Shown piece by piece: positions 21,164 through 31,158 of a stretch of 64,000 bases of DNA; position 1 is the stretch's first letter; each line of letters opens with the position of its first letter. The translations under genes and the position numbers were made by a program. This stretch comes from Adiantum capillus-veneris (lineage: Eukaryota > Streptophyta > Polypodiopsida > Polypodiales > Pteridaceae): positions 71,698,676 through 71,762,675 of the forward strand of contig CM043969.1 in the NCBI GenBank assembly GCA_014529385.2, in the 5' to 3' direction. The notes beneath the pieces were generated by a model that worked only from the letters and a program-made list of their open reading frames with translations, did not search any database and had not been told where the DNA came from.

Positions 21164-22640
21164 ACTCGTGTTATCATTAATTGCACTGTGGATTCTTTAG
21201 ATTCATTCGATTCAAGCTTAGGACATGTTCTTTTTATGTGACCCTTAATGTGACAATGAAAACAACGACCTTCCTTAGAATAAGTGCTTTGCTCTTTCGA
21301 CGTGACGTATCCTCCTACAATTCCTTGTGCTACCTTTTCATCTGGAGTAAGCTTAGGTTTAGCAATTGTGTTAGCTTTACCCTTAGATTCATTGGAAGAA
21401 TTATTTTCTGAGAGACTGTTGGAAGATTGGTTAGAAGAGTTACCATTCTTACCGTTCTGAGGGTTCAGAGAAGTCTGCGAGGGACTTGTGGAAGTCTTGT
21501 TCTCCTTAGGCTTTCCCTTGTTGTGCTTCAATGCTGCGCGAGAGCAATCCTACCGCCTTGTTGAGATCGATTGGATCGAGCACCTCGACATCGTACTTGA
21601 TATACTCGTCCAATCCATAAAGGAATGCATCTTTGCGTTCATAATCCGACTTGCGTAATTGGGTACCTAGCTGCAAAACACGATTAGAAAGACATAACCG
21701 GCATACCATTTTGCTTGAGAGCGCGCCAATCGTCCTTCAATCGTGCGAGGTACTGAGGTGGCATAAACCGCGCCTTGAGCTTGTCTTGGAAATCAGCCCA
21801 ATTGAAGGAAAGGGGCGTGAGTTTGTCGGCTTCCTCTAGGTGCGCGGCTAACTGTGCCTCTTGCTAAGCGTGGTACCAATTGATGGCATCACCGGCAAGG
21901 TACATAGCTGCCATCAAAGCCTTGCTATTCACTGTCTTCTTAGTTTTCGCAAAATAAGCATTAAATTGATGTAACCAAGAATGAATAACCGTAGCATCCA
22001 TCTTACCATCATACTTACTGAAAGTCAACTTCTTTGTGACTGGATAGTTGGAATCCGCATCGTGGCTTGCGCCACTCGAGGAACTCCCACGATCTTTGAC
22101 TGGTTCAGACTTCGAGGCAAGTACTTGTCGAACCAATTCTTGAGTGCGTAGTTCTCTTTGAGCCTCACGCTCGACCTCCAAGGCTACTCTTTGAGCTTCA
22201 CGCTCGGCCTTTCGTTCTGCTTTTCTTTCTTTTCGTTCATCGCGCTCGCGTTCTAAAGCAATGTGATTTTCTTCTTGTTGTGCCAATGCAATTTGATTCG
22301 CTTCTTGTTGTTGGGCCATCATGTTCATGCAAGTCTCTTCTTGTTTGGCCATCATGTCCATCATCTGCTTGACCATTGCCTCCATAGGGTTTGGTACACT
22401 TTGTGGTGTAGATGGCGAAGGGGGAGGGTCGGAAAAATCTCTTGGTGGGGAAAAAATTCTTCGTCGCCTCTCTCATGCTCATCACCTGTATGCGAAGTAT
22501 CCATTCTGCTTCGGGTGGCGACCATGCACTATGATCTTTGGTTCTTAAGTTCACGAGGAACTTGGATTCTTGAAAGTCTTGGGTTCTTGGGTTCTTGAGG
22601 GTCTTGGGTTCTTGGGTTCTTGAGGGTCTTGAGGTTCTTG
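21049..22640 (-). pseudogene. gag and zinc knuckle of A2 (broken)
   Basis: Read on minus: a Met/Gln/Glu/Arg-rich coiled-coil N-terminus (about 22,385-22,120), the gag core to 21,864, then a TAG where A4 has Trp (A4 reads WYHAWQEAQL; A2 stops after YHA). Fragment 21709-21506 continues it. Fragment 21531-21049 carries a Ser/Asn/Lys linker and the knuckle CFHCHIKGHIKRTC. Nonsense and frameshift changes make it non-functional. Confidence 0.8.
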
Positions 22641-22979
22641 AGATTTTCTTTCACTTGCAAACTGCGTTTGAGAAGGATCTTCTCTTCACCCGAGTTTTAC
22701 TCCTTTCTGCGGACGCACCCCTTAGCGGCCTTGCGCTCACACCAAGCTTGCTTTTTCCCACCTCACGTCGATTGGCCGGCCGCTAAGTGCACGGTCCGCT
22801 CTCCATGAGTGAAAAGAGACACAAGGGGAGGTTGGACAAGCCCTTCTTTCTTGGGATTTCTGTCACTCTTCAAAAAATCGACACGCCCAAGCGAACTTGG
22901 GTTCGTGCGACCGCAACAAGCAAAAAAATTCTTGTGATTCTTGTGGTTCTTTCCTTGAGTGATACAGAACACTGCCAAA

Positions 22980-22991
22980 GCTCTGATACCA
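22980..22991 (-). promoter_or_regulatory. Primer-binding site of A2 (tRNA-iMet)
   Basis: TGGTATCAGAGC on the minus strand, one base from the LTR at 22993, as in A1. Confidence 0.9.
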
Positions 22992-22992
22992 A

Positions 22993-24481
22993 TGTTAGGT
23001 GCAGCGGAATGAATGTTTGCGCTTTGCTCAAGATGAGTGCTTCGAACTGTGCTCAAGGTTCCTTTTGTTCTTATGGAAGGGAGAGCCTTCCGTTCTTAAC
23101 GAGAGAGTGCAATGGACACAAACAAAGTGAATGGACACTGTGCGTGAAAGTGCATGAGACTGAGAGATAGAGAAAGAAGAGAAATACGACACTATAGACG
23201 TTGTAAAACCCTCCTCCGAAGGCCCACTCTCTATGGCGAGAGCGGTCTACTTATGATTGCACAAATCTCTACAATGCTTGGACTTGCCGACGATGTCGAC
23301 GACGATGAGGACGATGACGAGATGGGTTGAATTCTGAAAACTCTAAGGGCTGAAATCTGCAAATCTTTATCTGCTGAATTCTTACTCTATGTCGATGACG
23401 ACACTACGACGACGACGCGCTGAAAACGCAGATGCTGAAATCTGCGTTTTCTGGGCTGAAACTGCAAACTTCGTTGGATCTGACCGTGCGGCGAGGAACT
23501 GCTGCGGGAAGGTGAGGTCTGCGAGGTTCGGGACTTGTTCTGCGAGTGCTAAAGGCTGAAAACTGAAAACGCTGGTCCTATGGTTGATTCTGTCGCGATG
23601 ATCTGCAAAAACGTTGAGGTTGATCTGCAAACCAAAAACGCTAGGGCTGAAAACTGACCTTGCGGGGAAATATGCTAACGCTAGGAAATCTGCTGTGTTG
23701 TTGTGGGAATCTGCTAATGCTAGGGCTGATCTGCTATCTACTGCCGTTGAGAATCTGCAAGTGCAAAAACGTTGTCTGATCTGGTGCAAAAATGCTAGGC
23801 CTTTTGTTGAGAGAAAACGCCAAAGTTGTCGCGGGGGTTGGTCTTGCTGAGAAGTTGCCTGTTGAGCAAGGTGCTCTTGCTGCCTCTTCTACCAAATAGT
23901 GCTAGCTTAGGTTTGCTTATATACAAACTTACTCAATTTGCCCTACCTACTTTCCAACAAAAGTCACTTAAAAATAATAAGTGAAAAATGTCAAAAATAG
24001 GGAAAATAGGCCTATGCTCTGTAAAAATGCTACTGATGGGTTCTGACTGTAATTTGATGGTCATGCTGTGTGCAACCAGAGGATATGCATCTAATCTAAG
24101 TGTTTGGACAAGCTACTTCATAACAAGGGTTCTGTCAGTCCGGTCAGTCTAGATTAGCAAGTGATCTGGCACTTTTGTGAGTCTGTTCGCAGAACGTGCT
24201 TCTTCGATGCTTCAACTTCGTCCAGAGTCCTGCTTCTTCCTTCTTCAAGAATCACCATGGCTGAAAATTCCTGAAACCACTTCCAACACAAAACCATGAA
24301 CATACCTATTTCATGTAAAGTGACTAGAAAAAATCTTGTCTTCCTCAAAGAGTGTGCATGCAATGTAGATGAACAAAGAGACGGATTGCCAAACGGTTCA
24401 CCACACACACGCAAACAATGAGATCGAATCTTTCTCTTTTGATCTAAAGCAATCAATTGTGGCAATTCACAATGGAAATGC
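22993..24481 (-). repeat. Right terminal unit of A2
   Basis: Matches the left unit from end to end, including the inverted block (24111-24202) and about 280 bp of ORF sequence. Similarity stops at about 24,481. No usable target duplication lies beyond it. Confidence 0.75.
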
Positions 24482-25555
24482 CATAACTTCAGCTGAAAAT
24501 TCAAACTGGGAGAAGCGTTCTGGTCAACGAGCAAACAACTCTAGCCACCGTGATCGCCAAAATGGAATTGGAGCTGATCTCTTTAGATAGTTGATTGCAA
24601 AGAATTTACAGCTACTGGAAGTCGTCAGTTCAGACAATGAAATTGGAATGGAATATGGAAACTGAAGTGAAATAGTTAACTGAACTGAAATACTCTACTG
24701 GGATTAGAAACAGATTGAATGACTGGAAAAGTGTTTCAGGTTCAGATTCAGAGTTTATGAAGAACAAGTACAAGGTATAACAGATTGAAGCCCAATTGAC
24801 TACTGTAGTAATGATTATAGAGTAGAATTACAAGTGAAGAGATTGTAACTCAAGAACAGCTTCGGAGACTAAAACCAAGAGACTAGGAGTAAGAAGTCAA
24901 AATACAAGCAGCCCAATTACAATGTAATGGGTCCTATTTACAGCCTCTCGAAGTTACTGTGGTAATCGCCGTGGTAATTACTGACTGATCCACTGTTCGG
25001 CTTCCAGGAGACGGTTGCTGCCTGTTGAGACTGTTTTCGCCGTCTACATAATAGGAGGCTTGACGAATGAAGATGTACATAAAATTTCAACTGGACGTCG
25101 TGAAGATTGTCACCAAATACAAGGTACGTTGCTACTCGACTTTAAATTTTGTCGAGGGACGAAGAGAGGGAAGGAGGAAGTAAATGGAAATAAACTTTTG
25201 CTTTGTGTTATTCTTTAATGTGTCTTTTTTCTTTTGAAAATATAGATGGATGATGTTGATGCAACAAAATTTCTTCTTATGTTATTGCTAAATTTGCATC
25301 ACATTTCCTCTAGCAAGGAAGACCCATTGTAGGATCATAAGAGGCATAGAATGCACTCTATGTATTTCTCTTTGTTTAGCTGTGTAGTTTGGTTGTTTTT
25401 CTCTTTGTTTTGCTGTGTAGTTTGTTGCATTGCATCCATGTCTGGTTTGATAGAGGAGGGTTTGATGGGATTGTGCCATGGATGTGGTGGTGCTTCTCTA
25501 GGCAGGTGACATTTTGGAGCCCATCCAAGTTGATCAAGCTCGTGGCTGCGTGCCA
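24482..25555. other. Repeat F copy 2 and unassigned DNA
   Basis: 24,555-24,745 is the second copy of repeat F. From there to about 25,010 the sequence is AT-rich without motifs. A short frame at 25,015-25,218 is unrecognised. At 25,365-25,432 a 31-bp segment (TCTCTTTGTTT...GCTGTGTAGTTT) is tandemly duplicated. Confidence 0.5.
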
Positions 25556-26065
25556 TGGAGGCTTACACATGGCCATTCCGTGAGAACATTATGCCAGTCT
25601 TCAAGGAGTCTACAATATATGCTCAAATGAAGAGGAATGAGGTTTTAAATATGCCTCTTGTGGAAGTGAATGGTTCGAGAGTGCGGCCGCATATTGTGGT
25701 TAATTCGGTGTATAAGACGACGAGTTAGCTTATAAATCCAAAGGGAAGCAAGACCTGCTACAAAGAATTTTTTTGATAGACACATTGTGAAGGGTAGGTT
25801 GAAGGTTGAGAGTTCCTTTGGTATATTGAAAAATCGATGGCGCATTCTCCGTGACCTTAATCTAAATCTTCCCTTTGCTCCCTTAGTTGTTATTGCTTGC
25901 TAGGTGCTACACAATTTTGTGCAACTAACGGGAGAACCAGAGCCATTGGAGCAAATTGATCCACACACCAATGTGGAGGAGACCATGCGGTGATACGCAA
26001 TGACACGTCAGTGTGTGGCATGTCTAAGAATGAGCACGTGATTCAATAGGCGAACGTCGTAAAAT
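25556..26065 (+). pseudogene. PIF/Harbinger transposase fragment (+)
   Basis: The second half of a DDE nuclease is visible in two frames. LVEVNGSRVRPHIVVNSVY corresponds to the strand that normally reads GDSAYP around a catalytic Asp. After a frameshift come RHIVKGRLKVESSFGILKN and RWRIL, then VVIAC-stop-VLHNF, all hallmarks of the family. The usual Gly-Asp is replaced by Val-Asn. Stops occur after TTS, in the VVIAC-VLHNF core and at METMR-like positions. The N-terminal half was not found. It is mirrored by the minus-strand copy at 27,203-28,250. Confidence 0.8.
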
Positions 26066-26159
26066 TGAGTGTTTATTCTGACAGTGTGTATTGATTTTGA
26101 GACTCAAACTGAGTTTTGATGTGTTTGTCATGAAGAATAGTTGGGTCGAATGATTTTTT

Positions 26160-27185
26160 TTTCATTGTTGCATGTTTTTACGTGTGTGTACATAGTGTAG
26201 CATTTGCTTGTTTCATATATTTACTCTTGTGTGTTTTATTAGGTTGTGTGTTTTTTTCCTCGCGTATCCTCAGTATTGACTTGTGTTTACATTTCATGAA
26301 AAAAAGAAGCATTCTATCCTTGAAAGGCCTGGGCAACCTTTGGGGAGAACATGTCCATGGCCTGTGTAGGGCTAGGTTTGAATTCCAAGTGACTTTGACA
26401 TGGTGGATCTTTCTCCGTAGCATGCATCTACGTAACTACCAAAAAAAGAAGCTTATTTAGATAAATTTTAGGTAAGATTAATGCTTGTTAACTCCAAGCG
26501 GCCACTCTTCATGAGTTCAAAACATCGACTACCTCCTGGTGGCCTTATAGCAGGGCATTAAATGGGCGTGAACCGGCAGTCATATGCTCAAAACCATCGG
26601 CGAGCCAGAGAATATTCTTGGGATTTTAGAGTGACCGCAGAGCGGCCACCCAACCCTTAGCCTTAGCACATGAGGCCGTGCGGCCGCCGTATGGTCACTC
26701 GAGAATATTCTCCGGTCAGTCGGTGGTTTTGAGCACTTCGCTACAGGTCGATGCCTATTTGTTGGGTTGCTATCAAGCCGTCGGGAGGTGGTTGTTTTCT
26801 TGAATACATAGAGAGTGGCCGCTCAGAGTTAACAAGCCTAATCCTCGCTAAAAACTATCTAAATAAGCTTTTTTAAAAAAAAAGTTACGTAGATGCATGC
26901 TACGGGGGGGGGATCCACTCCGTCAAAGTTACCTGGGATTCGAACCCGGCCCCTCCACAGGCTATGTGCACATTCTACCCAAAGTTACCCATGCCTTTCA
27001 AGGATAAAATATATATATTTTTAATGGAATGTAACACAAGTCAATCAAGCAACACACACAAAGAAAGAAATACACAAGCTGATAAAACACACAAGAGGAA
27101 ACATATGAAACAAGCAAATATCACAATATGCACATATGTAAAAACATGTAACAATGCAAAAAACGTGCAGTCGAAACGAGCTATT
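26160..27185. repeat. Diverged palindrome joining two Harbinger copies
   Basis: 26,170-26,465 (+) corresponds to the reverse complement of 26,860-27,180. The inner parts also pair: AACTCCAAGCGGCCACTC at about 26,489 with GAGTGGCCGCTCAGAGTTAAC at about 26,814, and GAGAATATTCT on both sides. The centre is near 26,660-26,670. The arms are clearly homologous but differ at many sites, so the inversion is old. The central 370 bp alone could be a fold-back element. Confidence 0.75.
26936..26952 (-). promoter_or_regulatory. Possible RNA polymerase III B box (SINE-like)
   Basis: The minus strand contains GGTTCGAATCC, an exact fit to the tRNA B-box consensus. No convincing A box or cloverleaf was found upstream, and the mirror-image copy near 26,370 has drifted (GGTTTGAATTCC). 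It may be a relic of a tRNA-derived SINE. Confidence 0.35.
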
Positions 27186-27202
27186 CCTGCATGGCAAACA
27201 CA

Positions 27203-28250
27203 TCAAAAGTCAACTTGAGTGTGCGACATTTGCCTATTGAAATCCATAAATAGTGCCGTTCGCATTCTTAGACTTGCCGCACGCTGACGTATCATTGTGC
27301 GCCACCTCATGGTCTCCTCCGCATTGGGGCATGGGTCAATTTGCTTCGAAAACTCCGGTTCTCGCTTCAGATGCACAAAATTGTGTAGCACGCAGTCAAG
27401 GGGTTGTACGAAATGTCAAGCCCATGGAAAATAAAGACAAAAGTGATGCAAAGGGAAAAATTAATGCCCAAAATTTTTCCCAAGGCCATTCCAACAACAC
27501 CAACAACAATCGGTCCAAGAGTAAGGAGTTTACAAAGGTAAAAATAAACTCACCTGAAGAGCTTGAAACTTTTCGCAAGGATCACAAATGTTTTAAGTGT
27601 GGGGAGCAAGGACATGGTTATTGTTCTTGCCCCAAAAGAAATGCTCGCAATAAGACTCCTAGAGCTTCCACTATCAAAGCTCCAAAAGAGGATGCTCATT
27701 GTAAAGGATCACCTCTCTCTTATGCTTGGGGAAAGGTAAGGGATCATGATGCCTTCATCTTGTTTGACCTTGGTTCTACTCACAACTTCATATCAATGGA
27801 GTTGGCCACCAAGTTGGGCATTCAAACTTTTGAGATGGGAGATGTTGTAACTGCCGAAGCCACTTTCAAGGGACAGCAAGCCTCCATTACTCCCTTGATT
27901 TCAATAACAACTAAGGGACCAAAAGGAAGATTTACATTAAGGTCGTCATGGAGAATGCGCCATCGATTTTCTAAAATACCAAAGGCATTCTCAGCCTTGA
28001 CTCTACCCTTCGCAATGTGTCTGTGAAAAAGATTCTTTTGTAGCTAGTCTTGCCTCCCTTTGGATTTATAAGCTTTAAGAAGAAAACTCATTGGCTTATA
28101 CGCCAAATCGCCCACAACATAAACATACAGTCGCACTCTCAAGCTGCTCACTTCTACAAGAGTCATAGATATGTCAAAGTCCTCCAAGAACTGTAAAGCT
28201 TTTTTTCTATCTTTCATGCCTAAAAAGGAGAAAAATTTAAATATAGATCC
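27203..28250 (-). pseudogene. PIF/Harbinger transposase (-), split by a gag-protease fragment
   Basis: On minus, from 28,250: LVEVSSLRVRLYVYVVGDL with the family Gly-Asp retained, then SKGGKTSYKRIFF and ENRWRILHDD near 27,960. The family's VVIAC segment is missing, and the frame resumes at 27,391 as VLHNFVHLKREPE. Between these parts lies a foreign insert at 27,392-27,950. The copy has stops and is dead. Confidence 0.78.
27392..27950 (+). pseudogene. gag zinc knuckle plus protease fragment inside Harbinger
   Basis: A + strand retroelement fragment holding the gag C-terminus with knuckle CFKCGEQGHGYCSC and the start of the protease (AFILFDLGSTHNFISMELA). The active-site triplet is Asp-Leu-Gly. 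The ORF 27,253-28,026 (257 codons) stays open from antisense Harbinger sequence through the insert and out into antisense Harbinger sequence, giving a hybrid frame. No LTRs, primer site or target duplication were found, so it is a partial fragment and not an intact insertion. Confidence 0.75.
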
Positions 28251-28389
28251 ACCATCCTTGAAATCTTTTGGCTGATGCGGTGCAAATCTAGGATGTGGAT
28301 AATAGAGGAAGGCATACGGGCTCCAACCGTTTTACCCATTTGGCGGTGGTGGCATTGATGGTGGTATTGGTTAGAAATTCGATGGTTGC

Positions 28390-29084
28390 TGTCACAACTA
28401 CTATTGACGTGTCAAGCCATTGCAGATCCCGGCTGAGGGGCCTAAATCGTAAGAAGCAGCAATAGAAGAAGTAGAAGCAGCAGAAGAAGTTTTACTAACT
28501 TACTAAGTCTTGCCAAGTGGCTTATTTTTTAAGATGAGTTCTTACCAACTTATGGGACCCAGGTTACTCAAAGAACAAGTAAATAAAGTAGGAGCACACA
28601 TACACACACACACACTCTCAATTCTTGCATAAATTATTGATAATGTGGCAGGTGTACGGACGCCCGCGATTTGCGCTGATGATGTGGTAGAGTACGGATT
28701 TTCGATGACTACTGATGACGTGGCAAATTGTATAGTTAGACCTTTTGCACAAGCTTTTCGAGACTAGATGCTTTTAAAACTTGAATCTTTTCATATATAT
28801 TGCTTTTCATGGGCCTAGGGCCTTTAAATATGTGTCATGGGCTCATTCTCTGGTGTGCTTCCACGTGAAGGTGCAAAGGATGGAGTATCGGCATTGTTTT
28901 CTGATGAAGTAATATAAAGAAATACCGAAAGGGGCGCCAGGGTTTGGGGCCAGTTCTCTCTTGGGGTGGAACTCCACCACTTCCTGTCTCGTGTGTCGTG
29001 CATCTCTTTCAGTTCAATGTTATTGGAAGTGCTAAAAGTTGTTCAGTATGTTCTCTTCCGTGGCACGTGGTTTCGCTTGTTACA
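28390..29084 (+). repeat. Family-B LTR (complete)
   Basis: 695 bp, starting TGTCACAACTAC and ending CTTGTTACA, followed by a tRNA-iMet primer site at 29086-29097 (TGGTATCAGAGC). A TATA-like motif AATATAAAGAAAT is near 28,912-28,925. The other B LTRs (49,824, 51,825, 54,173, 56,421 and 57,114) share these ends. Confidence 0.85.
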
Positions 29085-29085
29085 A

Positions 29086-29440
29086 TGGTATCAGAGCTCC
29101 AATCGAGTGGTTTCCTCAAAGCATACCGGTCCTATCAAAGAGCAGACATAGCAAAATGACGCTTCCAAATTTTCATCAAAGAATCTTTGTGGCCCTGCAA
29201 CGGACTTACTAGTCACTCCTACCCTTAGTCCATCACGCATCAAGCGCACTCTCGTCTTCATCGCTCTTTCTGAAGGGGTATAAGCCATAAAGAATCCAAG
29301 ATCACTTGCAAGAGAAGGATCAAAGTTTTTTTTTTAAAGCCTCCTTTTTTCTCAAAGGTAGTGCCATATAGTGGTGGATGTCTATAGCTACCAAGATGCA
29401 CACTCCAAGGACTTGACAATCTTTCAAGAAATTTTGGTTT
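29086..29440 (+). mobile_element. Primer site and start of a family-B internal region
   Basis: The primer site is followed by about 340 bp that matches the internal region at 50,605-50,945 (GGATCAA...AGTGGTGGATGT...TAGCTACCAAG). It stops where repeat C begins at about 29,441. No coding frame. No matching 3' LTR follows in place, so the element is truncated. Confidence 0.75.
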
Positions 29441-29874
29441 TAGAAGCCTATTGGCTGAAATTCATCATACTTGTAGCCAAAAACGGCTATGTCTGCTTCG
29501 ATTTTCAGTGCGGGAGAAGCTTCTACTGATATTTGCTCACGTAGGGGACTCCCACACCAGTTCTCCTTGGCTGGAATTTGCTTCTGGAACGCGTCAGAGT
29601 GCATAAATTTTTGTGGGCAGTCGGTGCTGCGCTTATCTGAGTGCGACTATTTCCGCAGGGACGTACACAAGCTCCTATGGTTGCACTTTACCTCCGCCGT
29701 GGACCTCACAGTCTATGCACGACCTCCACGGACTCCAAAGTAAGAAAATCGTGAGGAGAGAGAGAATTGGCTGAACTGAGAGCCGATAAAGGAGACTTTT
29801 TGCGTGGGTGAAAACTGTTGCAGAACTCCACAAATTAGTAGCGCTAGGCCTTATGTAAGGTTGCGCATGCTAAA

Positions 29875-29962
<88 letters not shown>

Positions 29963-30408
29963 GCTCGCAAGCCGCCAATGTTGGCTTTCCAAAATCCTAC
30001 GCGAGTTTGCTGTAGTATTTTTAATGTTAATTCATTTGACCGCTTTTATACTGACCCCACCACTCATTTCAAAAGGTTTCAAACCTGAAGCTTATGCTTT
30101 AGTGCCACAAATACAGCAAAGAAAACTGGATGATAAGGCTATCAAATGCATTTTTTTTGGTTGACTTAAAAATGAGTGTTAAAATCCAGATTCTTGGCCA
30201 CTTTAGAGTATTAACAACTTGGCCGATTTTATGTCTCCCCCTACCAAATCTGCCGGCTCCTGCTGCGTCGTATTTCCATTGTGCAGCCGACCACTATCTT
30301 GGGCAGCCACTGCAGGACTATCAAATTATAGCTTTTCCGAGCGGATTGGGGACACCATCTTATTCATTCGCTTGTTTTGAACTATTTTACATTGCTTACA
30401 ACTACTGT
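29441..30408. repeat. Dispersed repeat C, copy 1, with long (AG)n
   Basis: Starts AAGCCTATTGGCTGAAATTC and matches 48,902 onward for about 900 bp. It contains an (AG)n array at 29,878-29,960, about twice as long as in the second copy. No protein or terminal motif was identified. In both places it is bounded by a family-B LTR, here in minus orientation. Confidence 0.75.
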
Positions 30409-30545
30409 TCTTGTCACAAGACGGGCACCACATGACAATAGAAAAGAATAGACTGAACAAACTTTTAGCACTTCAATAACAATTGAACTGAGAGAGAGAG
30501 AGAGACGACACGTGACACGAAGTGGCAGAATTCCACCCAAGGAAG
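30409..30545 (-). repeat. Family-B LTR fragment
   Basis: Begins TGTCACAAGACGGGCACCAC, the reverse of a B LTR 3' end. It follows that LTR as far as the GAGA run and AATTCCACCC, then the match stops. Confidence 0.75.
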
Positions 30546-30602
30546 GATCCGGACGTACGTACGTATCTGTACGGCACCGTACGTCTGTACCGTACGGATC
30601 CG
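30546..30602. repeat. GTAC-rich palindromic block
   Basis: Bounded by GGATCCG on the left and CGGATCCG on the right. The interior is made of CGTACG, GTACGG and CCGTACG motifs that can pair with each other. Origin unknown. Confidence 0.7.
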
Positions 30603-30879
30603 TAGTGTATGGAATTTTTTTGGCTTGAGAAAAAACCCTACGCGAGGAGCCTTATATTTTCGCCTGGCTGGGTTTAGTTTGGGCGCCTTATTTTACTGGA
30701 GATTGTCTGCAACAGTGACCTGCAACCTGCAAAGTCCATCTGCGGAGCCTTTTCGCGCATGTTCATCGGTAAGAAAGCAAATCTTTCCTCTCTCCCTCTC
30801 TCCCTCGCACATTTCTTTGTGATTCTCTCGCGATAGCACATGCGTTTTAGTCACGATGTCGTGTTCATACTGCATGTGT
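30603..30879. other. Leader region before hAT2
   Basis: No gene. A CT-rich run near 30,788-30,810 and GTGTAG at about 30,880 precede the BED-finger exon. This may be hAT 5' sequence, but the terminus was not located. Confidence 0.4.
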
Positions 30880-30974
30880 AGGTCCACCATGCCTCGCAAA
30901 CCCAACCCAGCCTGGAGCGCACACACCAATGTCATTGCGGTGGTAAATACAGGAGGGCAAGCAGGATCAGGAAA

Positions 30975-31140
30975 CGCACTTGGACTTGCAAATATTGTGG
31001 GAAGCAAAAGACAAGTACGGTGACGCGTGTGTTCAGGCACCTTACTGGCATCGGCACTACTGGCCAATGCAGAGGATGCAAGCTTGTTCCGCGAGAGATC
31101 AAGGATGCTTTGATTCTGGAGCACTTCCCGGGAGGGGGTC
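30975..31140 (+). pseudogene. hAT2 transposase, BED-finger exon
   Basis: The frame reads WTCKYCGKQKTSTVTRVF, then HLTGIG and a Cys-containing QCRGC, giving the C2-H-C pattern of BED DNA-binding fingers, followed by VPREIKDAL. It is cut at 31,140 by the LTR of H. The frame stays open across the target duplication into 43,863. Confidence 0.75.
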
Positions 31141-31158
31141 TGTTATGTCCCGCTAATA

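Larger units (their letters stand above)
18546..24481 (-). mobile_element. Family-A element A2 with rearranged long repeats
   Basis: Minus-strand element with two similar terminal units, 18546-20030 and 22993-24481, a tRNA-iMet primer site, broken gag, zinc knuckle, protease and the Asp/His-rich ORF, but no RT or integrase. Each unit contains the LTR plus about 280 bp that corresponds to the end of the ORF. In both, about 95 bp near the outer LTR end is inverted and the normal TGTCAC terminus is missing. No target duplication was found, so it is a rearranged or recombined product. Confidence 0.78.

Noticed and set aside
26936-26965. A tRNA gene
   Set aside because: Only the T-arm/B-box sequence fits. 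No acceptor stem, D-arm or anticodon arm could be folded around it.
29804-30088. 94-codon frame with an Arg-Glu repeat
   Set aside because: It is created by the (AG)n microsatellite; no motif on either side.
31141-31156. Chance occurrence of TGTTATGTCCCGCT rather than an LTR stub
   Set aside because: It is flanked by a perfect GGGTC target duplication matching the far end of H, so it is read as the true left terminus.
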